From assembly GCA_937942165.1 (NCBI GenBank), contig CALDFW010000088.1, positions 1 to 40,099 on the forward strand: 40,099 nt of DNA, read 5' to 3'. A program made the translations under genes and the position numbers. The notes beneath the pieces were generated by a model. That model made no database searches, had not been told where the DNA came from, and saw only the letters and a program-made list of their open reading frames with translations. This document shows, piece after piece, positions 7,819 to 15,568 of this stretch (position 1 is its first letter; each line of letters starts with the position of its first letter). Source of the stretch: an uncultured bacterium. GTDB taxonomy: Bacteria; Latescibacterota; UBA2968; UBA8231.

Positions 7819-8619
7819 ATGACCGGAAAGAGAGATACTGTGAACGAGTTTGCCGAGCGCTACGCGACGTCGGCTAGCGCGCCCAGCACCGAGCTGCGCC
7901 GACAGTATGAGGAGGAGGGATTTATCCTCCTCTCCGGTCTTATCGACGATGAGACTAGTCGTGCAGCCGCCGCACTCTTGGGCGAGCTGCCGGGGATGGA
8001 CGGCGATGCCGAGGCCATCGAGGCTCCCCACTTGTTTAACGAAGAGCGCGGTTTAGTAGAACACTACGCGCTGCGCGAACAGGTCCTACTAGACTGCTTT
8101 GGCTGCGCGTTTACAGAGATGACTCGCATGCTGTCCGATGGGACCGATCTGCACGCACCGCGGGCGGCGCAAACGCAGAACCTAATTTTGCAGGAGCGGG
8201 CATGGCAGCCGCCTGGTCCGCATATTGACGGTATCCCCAAAGTCAATCGTCACCGCACGTTTCCCGGCCCGTACGAGATTGCCTTTATAGCGTATTTGAG
8301 CGACGTAGAGCCGCGGGGAGGTGGCACGGTGGGATGGCCCCGTTCGCACCGCGCCGTGCGCGCTCTGGCCGAGTCTGACAGGGATCGTTATGCGTATCTG
8401 TATGATTTGAACCGGGCCATTGGCCAACTCGACTTGGAGTCGCCCGTCGAACTCTTGCCCAAGCGAGGTGATATCCTCTTCTTTCAGCACTTATGGGTTC
8501 ATGGAGCGCCGTTCAATACTCGACCGCAGCCGCGCCTAGCCCTGCGTCCACTCTGCGACTGTGCGGCGTGTAACGGGCGCTGGTACAAGCGAGATGGATG
8601 GAGTTTCTGGCAGCCGTAA
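7819..8619 (+). CDS. Phytanoyl-CoA dioxygenase (PhyH) family oxygenase 1
   Basis: A 266-residue Fe(II)/2-oxoglutarate dioxygenase of the PhyH family. The metal triad is H135-x-D137 (P-H-I-D-G) and H228 (L-W-V-H-G-A), with R239 or R243 as the 2-oxoglutarate anchor (R-P-Q-P-R-L-A-L-R). The N-terminal Y-E-E-E-G-F-I-L-L-S-G-L is the usual PhyH opening. Members hydroxylate diverse small molecules and bacterial substrates are mostly unknown. AGGGAG lies only two bases before ATG 7819. The in-frame GTG at 7840, preceded by GGAAAGAGAG, is an equally plausible start and would give 259 residues. A C-terminal Cys cluster (C-D-C-A-A-C, 246-251) is unusual. It opens the plus-strand cluster of oxygenases and isomerase-like proteins. 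Confidence 0.85.
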   Translation: MTGKRDTVNEFAERYATSASAPSTELRRQYEEEGFILLSGLIDDETSRAAAALLGELPGMDGDAEAIEAPHLFNEERGLVEHYALREQVLLDCFGCAFTEMTRMLSDGTDLHAPRAAQTQNLILQERAWQPPGPHIDGIPKVNRHRTFPGPYEIAFIAYLSDVEPRGGGTVGWPRSHRAVRALAESDRDRYAYLYDLNRAIGQLDLESPVELLPKRGDILFFQHLWVHGAPFNTRPQPRLALRPLCDCAACNGRWYKRDGWSFWQP

Positions 8620-8750
8620 CGGCTCTCTGCTAAAGGAGTACGGGGTGCCGAAGATGCGTCGTTAGACGGTAGCGTTTCCCCCGGTTATATTTTGGCCTCA
8701 GCAGAGGTATTCATACGCACAGTAGTGCACTGTAGAAGGGGGTAGCGAGT

Positions 8751-9503
8751 ATGGCCCATTTGACGCTTAAAGACAAAAGTTTCTTTAAGGAGAACGGATA
8801 TCTAATTAAGCGCGGCGTGCTAAGTAATGCACAGGTTCAAGCTGCGCGCGACGCGCTGTGGGACGGCATAGAAGCGGATCGCAATAAGCCCGAGACGTGG
8901 GTACAGGCCGGCCCGCGCGTGCCCTGTCCGGGCAGCCATCCTGCCATTCGTGCCACGGTGCAGGAATCGCCGGTTTTTTCCATGATGGAAGAGATGGTGG
9001 GGGTTGGTCAGCTCAACGGAGGGGGACCGGGTCCTCATCTGGTTTTTCCGTCTGGAGACGACGAGTGGACCGGGGCTAAGCACGGCCATTTGGACGGATA
9101 CTACACGCCCACCAACGGCGTGCCAGAGGGCACCGTGGGGTATATGACGATCAACGTGACCATCTACGTTGAACACATCGAACACCGAGGGGGCTGCTTT
9201 ACCGTGTTCCCCGGCACGCACCGGATGGCCCACGAATACTTTAAAACGCACTCGCTGCTTTCTGTGCAGGGGGGATCTTCAAATCGAATCTGGAGCGACG
9301 AGGAAATGCCCTCAGCGCTTGAGTTTGAAGGAGCACCGGGAGACGTGTGCTTCTGGCACGGTCAGATGGTTCACACGGGAAGCAAAAACGTCAATCGGAA
9401 TATTCGCATGGCGCTCATTGGGCGGTTTTCGCGCAAGGACAGCAACGACATTCGTTTTGAGACGCCGGACGATATGTGGGCAGACTGGGAGGGATTGCGG
9501 TAA
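8751..9503 (+). CDS. Phytanoyl-CoA dioxygenase (PhyH) family oxygenase 2
   Basis: A 250-residue PhyH oxygenase, clearly different from its neighbour. The iron triad is H113-x-D115 (G-H-L-D-G-Y-Y) and H208 (Q-M-V-H-T-G-S-K-N), with R219 or R216 for 2-oxoglutarate (N-R-N-I-R-M-A-L). F-F-K-E-N-G-Y-L-I-K-R-G-V-L near the start and G-G-C-F-T-V-F-P-G-T-H before the jelly-roll core are typical. AAGGGGG precedes ATG 8751 at a workable distance. Its TAA stop overlaps the ATG of the isomerase-like gene by one base (TAATG), so the two proteins are made together and may act on one substrate. The 131-base gap upstream holds only a possible -10 (TATATT, 8686-8691) and a short palindrome at 8719-8733. Confidence 0.88.
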   Translation: MAHLTLKDKSFFKENGYLIKRGVLSNAQVQAARDALWDGIEADRNKPETWVQAGPRVPCPGSHPAIRATVQESPVFSMMEEMVGVGQLNGGGPGPHLVFPSGDDEWTGAKHGHLDGYYTPTNGVPEGTVGYMTINVTIYVEHIEHRGGCFTVFPGTHRMAHEYFKTHSLLSVQGGSSNRIWSDEEMPSALEFEGAPGDVCFWHGQMVHTGSKNVNRNIRMALIGRFSRKDSNDIRFETPDDMWADWEGLR

Positions 9504-10273
9504 TGGATCTGGTATTTAGTCCGACAGCGTGTCCTGAGCTGGAGCTGCCACAGGTGCTGGAACTGGCTGCCGATAGCGGATTCAAACGCATCCAGCTGTT
9601 TCGCGACGCGACGGAAAGCAGCCCGGTGCACCCCAATACGTCTGTGCCGATGGTGCGCGAGCGCATTGCCGCCGCGGGCTTTTCTCTGGCTGGGTTGAAC
9701 ATCCGCAATCTCACGGGTCGCAAAGCCGACTCGGACGAGCACAACCTGCCCTATAATCTGCGTCAACTAGAGTGGGACATTCATCTTGGGCGTGCCCTGG
9801 GGCTGACGGAGTTTAATCTGAGCGGAGGCGCGCGAACGGACGAAGCGCAGGAAGACCTGATTGAGGGTACAAACGAGCTGTTGGAGCGCCTGCCGGGCGT
9901 CAGGCTCAACTTGGGTAATCAGCAGGGCAATTGCCTGCAGGGTCTGGCAGACTTCCAGGCGGTTTTACCCGCGTTGGACGAGCGCGCGCGCGTCTTGCTG
10001 AACACGGGCCATTTACTGACGGCAGGCGAAGATGTGCTGGCGTTTGCCGAAGCGTTTGTCAACCGGATCTCCGTGGTGCATTTGCGCGACCAACAGGGCG
10101 ATCGCCCCGTGCCTTTTGGCCAAGGCGACCTACCCTTCTCTGATCTCTTCTCGATTCTAAAAGGCGCACACTACGCCGGAGACTTTGTTGTAGAACTGGA
10201 AAGCGTCAATTGGGCATCCCCGTGTGACGCGCTGTCGGCAGCGCGTGCCTTTGTAGAAGAGGCCTGGAACTGA
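9503..10273 (+). CDS. Xylose-isomerase-like TIM-barrel protein with altered metal site
   Basis: A 256-residue protein of the sugar phosphate isomerase/epimerase (AP endonuclease 2-like) superfamily. The fold is recognisable from V-V-H-L-R-D (191-196), the G-Q-G-D-L-P-F loop (206-212) and F-V-V-E-L-E (228-233). Of the usual E/D/H/E metal ligands, the first is Gly138 (L-N-L-G-N) and the second is Asn167 (N-T-G-H instead of D-T-G-H). Only H193 and E231 are kept. The protein may therefore bind sugar without isomerizing it, or use a different chemistry. ATG 9503 shares a base with the PhyH stop, with GGGAGG at 9490-9495 upstream. An in-frame ATG at 9476 inside the PhyH gene is rejected as the start. 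Confidence 0.8.
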   Translation: MDLVFSPTACPELELPQVLELAADSGFKRIQLFRDATESSPVHPNTSVPMVRERIAAAGFSLAGLNIRNLTGRKADSDEHNLPYNLRQLEWDIHLGRALGLTEFNLSGGARTDEAQEDLIEGTNELLERLPGVRLNLGNQQGNCLQGLADFQAVLPALDERARVLLNTGHLLTAGEDVLAFAEAFVNRISVVHLRDQQGDRPVPFGQGDLPFSDLFSILKGAHYAGDFVVELESVNWASPCDALSAARAFVEEAWN

Positions 10274-10332
10274 GCGTGTGGCGCACTCCATAGAAAACGA
10301 TCCATTGTGCATTACTGCAGGAGACCACGAAT

Positions 10333-12222
10333 ATGAAGAAGATAGCGTTTACCGACTTTCGCACCTGGACACGAGATCGGTTTGTCGATGCACAGACGCG
10401 CCGCAGCGCTCGCTTGGCACCGACGTATCTCATCGCACATGAGAGCGGCGTCGAGGGAGGAATGCACGATGCGCTGAGTGCGGCCGAATGGTCGCGCGTT
10501 TGTTTTGATCTCTATTCGGGTGCGGTAAAAAGCGCCGAGCTACTTTTCTACGTGAACGCCTATGACGGCACGCGAGATACGCCCATGCAGGTGCTTGTTA
10601 ACGGCCATGCGCTCACCCACCGTCAAAACCGAGAGAAAATGCTGACCGGTGGCTGGGATCGAAAGCGCATCAACGCGCGCTACCTGCAGGAAGGTAGCAA
10701 CGAATTCGTCTTTTCTCATCACGGCAGATTACACTACGACCCGCATCAGGACGGTCACGCCGATGTGCGCGTTAGTCACAGCGGGAGAAGCTTTGATGGG
10801 GGTAAGAGCTGGCATGGGGACGCCCTGGGTCCCGGCCGCGATACGCGCGGTGAATATCTCGTGCGCCTGCGCATTAAAGGGCATCCGCCAGCGGGGCTAC
10901 TCACGTCGCCGACAATTGATGTGGCCGATCCGGACGGCAGCGGGTGCATCGCCCCGCAGATGGGACTGCGCAGAGTTGATCTGGCTGTGCAAGCGGACAC
11001 GCCGGCCGGAACGTCGATCGAGTTTGAGATGCGTTCGGGCTCCACGCCGGCTTTTGATCCGCGGGCGTGGACAGCTTGGTCAACAACGATGCGATTGGAA
11101 TGGCCGGGGCGCTTTGTCCAGTTTCGCGCCGTCCTGCGCACCGATTCTTCGGACGTTACGCCGGTTCTCAAAGGAGTGACGCTCGGGGTCGAGAGTAAGG
11201 AGAATGTCAAGAGCACAGCAGGCATGGAACTCGTTGAACTCGACCATCCCGAGCTCGCGTATAGCTCCTATCCGTTTGCCTATTTGGCGCCGCATGCGCG
11301 ACTCGATCGTCTGCGCAAGCAGCATCGGCTTGACGATGTGATCGCAGAGGGTTCCACAGAGTTAGAACAGCTGGCGCTGCTGCGGGATTGGGTGCACAGC
11401 CAGTGGTTGGGCTGGCAGTCGCAGAAGTATCCGTACTGCCCGCCCTGGGATCCGCTGGAAATACTCGAAACGACCAAGGGCGATTGGGGTTTTGGTATGT
11501 GCACGCACTATGGAGCGACCTTTGCCGGCTGTGCAAGCGCACTGGGCTGGGTGGCGCGCGTGCTTATTGTCGATCATCACTGCCTAGCGGAAGTGTGGAG
11601 CGAGCAGCTGCAGAAGTGGATTTTAGAAGATGCCGGTCCCTGTCGAGAATACGATGCGACCTACGAAATCGACGGCGTGCCAATAAATGCGCTTGAACTG
11701 CACGACGCCCTGCTGGCCGGCCAGCGCGACAAGATTATGTCGAACAAGCTGCCGCAAAATAGGCTTGACCCTATGGATCGCTACGTGGAGACGTTCTGCC
11801 GCTTTGGCATCCCCCTGCGCAACAATCATCTGACGCATGCAGAGCCGGCTGAACTGCGCCATGGAAACCGGCAGTATCACTACAACGGCTATCTGTGGTG
11901 GTCTGATCAGATTGATCCCACCTACTCAGAGTATTCTCTGCAGACGACGCGTCCGGCGGATTTTTACTGGTCTATTAACCAGACGCGCATATACCTGCAG
12001 GCAGCGGATCACAGCGGCGTTCTGCACGTCCTACTCGAGCATACGATGCCCAATTTCTCGCACTTTGCCGTGCAGGTCGACGGAGCAGAATGGCAGGAAC
12101 TGCGCGAAGTCGAGATGGAGTGGAAGCTGCAGCCTGGACCGAACCGGCTTGCGGTGCGTGCGGTCAACGTGTTTGGCAGAGAGGGCCGCACCTCCCACGC
12201 TGAAGTTGTCTGTGAGGGATGA
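10333..12222 (+). CDS. Large transglutaminase-fold protein of unknown function
   Basis: A 629-residue protein without signal peptide or membrane segment. A transglutaminase-like core lies at ~340-440: G-F-G-M-C390 starts a helix (T-H-Y-G-A-T-F-A-G-C-A-S-A-L-G), followed by H415/H416 (V-D-H-H-C-L-A-E-V-W) and D433 (K-W-I-L-E-D-A-G), a complete Cys-His-Asp triad by position. The first ~290 residues look like beta-sandwich domains, including a strand-rich part with R-F-V-Q-F-R-A-V-L-R-T-D ... T-P-V-L-K-G-V-T-L often seen next to carbohydrate-active domains. The C-terminal ~100 residues are again beta-rich. AGGAGA at 10319-10324 supports ATG 10333. A TIM-barrel gene starts two bases after the stop. 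Peptidase, amidase or transferase activity are all possible. Confidence 0.7.
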   Translation: MKKIAFTDFRTWTRDRFVDAQTRRSARLAPTYLIAHESGVEGGMHDALSAAEWSRVCFDLYSGAVKSAELLFYVNAYDGTRDTPMQVLVNGHALTHRQNREKMLTGGWDRKRINARYLQEGSNEFVFSHHGRLHYDPHQDGHADVRVSHSGRSFDGGKSWHGDALGPGRDTRGEYLVRLRIKGHPPAGLLTSPTIDVADPDGSGCIAPQMGLRRVDLAVQADTPAGTSIEFEMRSGSTPAFDPRAWTAWSTTMRLEWPGRFVQFRAVLRTDSSDVTPVLKGVTLGVESKENVKSTAGMELVELDHPELAYSSYPFAYLAPHARLDRLRKQHRLDDVIAEGSTELEQLALLRDWVHSQWLGWQSQKYPYCPPWDPLEILETTKGDWGFGMCTHYGATFAGCASALGWVARVLIVDHHCLAEVWSEQLQKWILEDAGPCREYDATYEIDGVPINALELHDALLAGQRDKIMSNKLPQNRLDPMDRYVETFCRFGIPLRNNHLTHAEPAELRHGNRQYHYNGYLWWSDQIDPTYSEYSLQTTRPADFYWSINQTRIYLQAADHSGVLHVLLEHTMPNFSHFAVQVDGAEWQELREVEMEWKLQPGPNRLAVRAVNVFGREGRTSHAEVVCEG

Positions 12223-12223
12223 T

Positions 12224-13051
12224 ATGCATCTTTCTATTTTTACAGATGAAGTGAGCCCCAATCCGCAGCGGGCCATGGCGCTAGCTGCTGCTTGGGACAT
12301 CCGTGCCGTTGAGGTGCGCAACCTGCCCGGTGGCCGCTTCCCGCGCGCTGCGGACGGCGAACTGGCCGAGTTTGGTCGGTGGGTTGAAGCGGCTGGACTG
12401 CGCGTGTCGGGCGTTTCTCCCGGCCTGTTTAAATGCGCATTGGACGATCCGCAGGTGCGTGAAGGTATCGACAGGCTGCTGCCGCGTTCGTGCGAATGGG
12501 CGCAGCGCTGGGGCACGAATTTAGTTTCTGTATTTGGTTTTTTTAGGGACGACGGCACGGTGCCAGAAGGAGTCATCGAGTACTTAGCGCAGATGGCTTC
12601 TATTGCGGCAGAGCACGGATGTCAGTTGGTCTTAGAGAACGAGGCCGTGTGCTGGGGCAACACGGGAAGAGAGGCGGCTGATATCGTGCGGCGGGTTGAT
12701 CAGCCCAACTTTTCTCTGCTGTGGGATCCCGGCAACTCAGCCCGTGCCGGTTCGCGCGACGCGTTCCCGGGTGAATACGCCGAGCTGCGCGATCTCGTCG
12801 AGCACGTGCACGTGAAAAATTTCCATTCGGACAGGGATGCGTGGTCTCTCATGGCCGACGGCATCGTTGACTGGGCCGGTCAGCTAGCCGCGCTGCAGGC
12901 CGATCAGTATGCGGGATATTTAGTAGTGGAAACGCACGTTAAGAAACGTCCACCGGGTCTGCAGATGCGCGATGGTCTGGACGGTTTGGAAAGCAATAGC
13001 TTGGACAACCTCGACTGCTTGCGCACCCATTTACAGCGTCTCGCTGATTGA
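12224..13051 (+). CDS. Sugar phosphate isomerase/epimerase (xylose-isomerase-like TIM barrel)
   Basis: A 275-residue TIM barrel with the canonical metal ligands of the family: E138 (L-V-L-E-N-E), D168 (L-L-W-D-P-G-N), H196 (H-V-H-V-K-N-F) and E236 (L-V-V-E-T-H). The N-terminus M-H-L-S-I-F-T-D-E-V-S is typical of the group. Family members epimerize or isomerize keto-sugars, inosose or hydroxypyruvate-type compounds. The substrate is not readable here. ATG 12224 lies just past the TGA of the transglutaminase-fold gene, whose last codons contain GAGGGA as a ribosome site. The same frame stays open back to 11837, but that part overlaps the upstream gene and does not resemble a protein. The stop overlaps the flippase start. 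Confidence 0.85.
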   Translation: MHLSIFTDEVSPNPQRAMALAAAWDIRAVEVRNLPGGRFPRAADGELAEFGRWVEAAGLRVSGVSPGLFKCALDDPQVREGIDRLLPRSCEWAQRWGTNLVSVFGFFRDDGTVPEGVIEYLAQMASIAAEHGCQLVLENEAVCWGNTGREAADIVRRVDQPNFSLLWDPGNSARAGSRDAFPGEYAELRDLVEHVHVKNFHSDRDAWSLMADGIVDWAGQLAALQADQYAGYLVVETHVKKRPPGLQMRDGLDGLESNSLDNLDCLRTHLQRLAD

Positions 13052-14481
13052 ACGCACCGTCTCTAGCCACGCGCGCGGTGCGCGGTTTTCTATGGAATGG
13101 CAGTGCCTCGCTCGTGCAACTGGTAACGATCGTCGCGCTCTATGCGCTGCTTGAGGTCGAAGAGCTGGGCAGCTTCGAATGGGGTCTCTCGCTGGTCATG
13201 CTCCTCGCCATTATCGGTGACTTGGGCCTAGGGGCTGCGCTCGTGCAGCGCCCCGACGCGGCCGATGCTCACTTTGATACGGCATTCTGGACAAATATTG
13301 TGTGGGGCCTGCTGTTGACGGGGCTAGTCATTCTGAGCGCCCCGGCCCTTGCAGGCGTATTGGGAGGCGAAGATCCCGTGCTCTTTGCGGGCGTTGTGCG
13401 CACGCTGTGCTGGCTGGTGCCGTTTGCCTCTGTCTCGGCCGTCTTTCGCGCTCGCCTACAGCGCGACCTCAACTTTTCTGCCGTTGCCCTTTCGGAAGTC
13501 GTTTCATCGTTCAGCTTTGCCCTCGTAGTCGTGGTGCTTCTTTGGATGCGTCCGGACTGGGGCGTCTACGTCCCGGTTGTGGCCTCGGTCTTTCGCGAAG
13601 TGGGCCTCCTTTGCAGTCTCTGGTATTCAACGCGCTGGCTGCCCGAGCGCCGCTGGCGCGCCGCTGCGCTGCGCGACCTGCTCCGCTTTGCGCTCAATTT
13701 TACCGGCGCCCGTTCGGTTGCCTACTTCAATACTAAAATCGCACACTTCTTTATTTTTCCACTGCTCGGGAGTGCTGCGCTGGGCTACTATGCGATCGCC
13801 GAACGGCTGACGTTGACGCCGCTGACGCGACTGGCTACCACCATTAATCGCGTTTCGTTTCCCGCATTTTCTACGATTCAAAACGACGATGCGTTGCTGC
13901 GCAGGGGATATATGCAGTCTGTGCAGAGCCTGTTGGTCAGCATGGGACCCTTACTGGCCGGCGTCTTTGTATTCGCGCCTGAGATACTGTCTTTGCTGGG
14001 CAAAGAGCCCGCGCGCAGCGCCCTGCGCCTCTTGGCCCTAGCCACGCTGTTTAAAGTGGTGGGGACTATGGTGGGATCGATGTTTATGGCCAAGGGACGC
14101 ACCGATTGGTCTCTGTACTGGTCGCTCTTTAGCGTTGTGGTATTGGTCCCTTCTATGTATTTGATCGGTATTCCTCGCGGTTTAATGGGCGTTACAGGCG
14201 TTATAGCCGCCTCTTCTCTGCTCTTTCTGCTACTTTCTCAGCAGCTGGCCAACCGGCTAATTGCGCTTCCGTTTCTCGAGTATGCGGGTCATTTACTGCG
14301 CCCGATATCCGTTGTCTCAATCGTGTTCGCCGTCCTGTGGTTGACGCGCCCTCTGCTGTCTGGCAGTTCGTCTTTCGTGCTCCTACAGGGGGCGATCTTG
14401 GGCGGGCTTACAACGCTATTTTCCCTGCGCCTGCTGGCCTGGGAACTGTGCTCAAGCTACTGGCGTCGCCTGCGCGGCTAG
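13048..14481 (+). CDS. Polysaccharide/lipid-linked oligosaccharide flippase (MOP superfamily, Wzx/PST type)
   Basis: A 477-residue integral membrane protein with about 12-14 hydrophobic segments. Family marks are G-F-L-W-N-G-S-A-S-L-V-Q-L-V near the N-terminus, I-G-D-L-G-L-G-A-A-L-V-Q-R and Y-Y-A-I-A-E-R-L-T-L-T-P-L in the middle. Such proteins move undecaprenyl-linked or other lipid-linked glycans across the inner membrane. The TTG at 13048 overlaps the upstream TGA (TTGA) with no clear ribosome site, pointing to coupled translation. A GTG at 13078 is the alternative start. No glycosyltransferase gene is adjacent, so the cargo is unknown. Its place at the end of the PhyH/isomerase cluster suggests, without proving, export of a product of that cluster. 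Confidence 0.85.
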   Translation: MNAPSLATRAVRGFLWNGSASLVQLVTIVALYALLEVEELGSFEWGLSLVMLLAIIGDLGLGAALVQRPDAADAHFDTAFWTNIVWGLLLTGLVILSAPALAGVLGGEDPVLFAGVVRTLCWLVPFASVSAVFRARLQRDLNFSAVALSEVVSSFSFALVVVVLLWMRPDWGVYVPVVASVFREVGLLCSLWYSTRWLPERRWRAAALRDLLRFALNFTGARSVAYFNTKIAHFFIFPLLGSAALGYYAIAERLTLTPLTRLATTINRVSFPAFSTIQNDDALLRRGYMQSVQSLLVSMGPLLAGVFVFAPEILSLLGKEPARSALRLLALATLFKVVGTMVGSMFMAKGRTDWSLYWSLFSVVVLVPSMYLIGIPRGLMGVTGVIAASSLLFLLLSQQLANRLIALPFLEYAGHLLRPISVVSIVFAVLWLTRPLLSGSSSFVLLQGAILGGLTTLFSLRLLAWELCSSYWRRLRG

Positions 14482-14518
14482 GTCGGTTCAAAAGCGTGTA
14501 AAATCTCTGTCCCATCCT

Positions 14519-14547
14519 TTGCAAAGTAACAACTCTTGGAGTATGTT
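14519..14547 (+). promoter_or_regulatory. Candidate promoter for pdxS
   Basis: TTGCAA (14519-14524) and TATGTT (14542-14547) are spaced by 17 bases, about 45 bases before the pdxS start. Each hexamer has four of six consensus bases, and this is a prediction only. Confidence 0.3.
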
Positions 14548-14591
14548 CTCTACGATTCGGTCTACTATTTTGGAGTATAAAGGAGCTCAAG

Positions 14592-15500
14592 ATGAGTGAG
14601 AAAAATGGACACAGCAACGGCCACACCGGCACGCTGCGGTTAAAAACGGGCTTGGCAGAAATGCTTAAGGGGGGCGTAATCATGGACGTGGTTACGGCCG
14701 ACCAGGCGAAGATTGCCGAAGATTCGGGTGCGACCTCTGTGATGGCGCTGGAGCGCGTGCCGGCCGATATACGGGCCGAAGGAGGTGTGGCGCGTATGTC
14801 TAGCATCGAGCTGCTGCGTGAAATCATGGAAGCGGTTTCGATACCCGTGATGGCCAAGTGCCGCATAGGCCACTTTGCCGAGGCGCAGATGCTGCAGGCA
14901 TTGGGAGCCGACTACGTGGACGAGAGTGAAGTGCTGACGCCGGCTGACGAGCACTTCCACATCGACAAGTTTGCCTTCGACGTGCCGTTTGTCTGCGGCT
15001 GTCGCAACCTCGGTGAGGCGCTGCGTCGCATCGGTGAGGGCGCCGCGATGATCCGCACTAAGGGCGAGGCGGGTTCTGGCAACATCGTCGAGGCCGTGCG
15101 CCATATGCGCACCGTTACGGACGAACTCCGTCGCCTGACAACGCTCCGTCCCGAGCAGCTCATGACGGCGGCCAAGGACTTAGGTGCCCCTTACGAAATC
15201 GTGCGCATGGTCGCCGAAAGCGGCAAATTGCCCGTGCCCAACTTCGCTGCAGGGGGCGTAGCGACGCCGGCCGACGCTTCGCTGATGATGCAGCTGGGTG
15301 CGGAAGCGGTTTTTGTCGGCTCCGGCATATTCAAGTCGGGCGATCCGATTGTCCGGGCCAAAGCCATCGTCGAGGCGACGACGCATTACGAGGATCCCGA
15401 CGTGCTAATTCGCGTGTCGGAAAACTTGGGTGAAGCGATGGTGGGGATCAATATCGATACGCTTGAAGAAAAAGATAAACTGCAGACGCGCGGCTGGTAG
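14592..15500 (+). CDS. pdxS: Pyridoxal 5'-phosphate synthase, PdxS subunit
   Basis: A 302-residue TIM barrel that builds PLP from ribose 5-phosphate, glyceraldehyde 3-phosphate and ammonia. D32 (M-D-V-V-T), the Schiff-base lysine K89 (V-M-A-K-C-R-I-G-H) and the second lysine K157 (I-R-T-K-G-E-A-G) are all present, with the long conserved block [11 protein letters not shown]. PdxS forms a dodecamer that docks PdxT. AAGGAG at 14579-14584 gives a strong start at ATG 14592. The N-terminal ~14 residues ([12 protein letters not shown]) are polar and longer than average. pdxT follows after 68 bases. Confidence 0.97.
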   Translation: MSEKNGHSNGHTGTLRLKTGLAEMLKGGVIMDVVTADQAKIAEDSGATSVMALERVPADIRAEGGVARMSSIELLREIMEAVSIPVMAKCRIGHFAEAQMLQALGADYVDESEVLTPADEHFHIDKFAFDVPFVCGCRNLGEALRRIGEGAAMIRTKGEAGSGNIVEAVRHMRTVTDELRRLTTLRPEQLMTAAKDLGAPYEIVRMVAESGKLPVPNFAAGGVATPADASLMMQLGAEAVFVGSGIFKSGDPIVRAKAIVEATTHYEDPDVLIRVSENLGEAMVGINIDTLEEKDKLQTRGW

Positions 15501-15522
15501 GCGCGGCGTAAAGCGAATCGCA

Positions 15523-15552
15523 GGCCCTGTCTCCCGGAGCGGAGACAGGGCC
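15523..15552 (+). other. Perfect 12-bp hairpin between pdxS and pdxT
   Basis: GGCCCTGTCTCC (15523-15534) pairs perfectly with GGAGACAGGGCC (15541-15552) around a 6-base loop. The tail is TTATATAG, not a T-run, so it should not terminate efficiently. It may stabilise the pdxS message or lower pdxT expression. It ends about 16 bases before the pdxT ATG. Its GCCCTGTC/GACAGGGC arms are shared with the lactonase terminator. Confidence 0.7.
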
Positions 15553-15568
15553 TTATATAGAGAGAGCT

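Noticed and set aside
11837-12223. Long in-frame extension of the second TIM-barrel gene
   Set aside because: It lies entirely inside the transglutaminase-fold gene, is rich in Arg and Cys like a shadow frame, and the family N-terminus begins at 12224.
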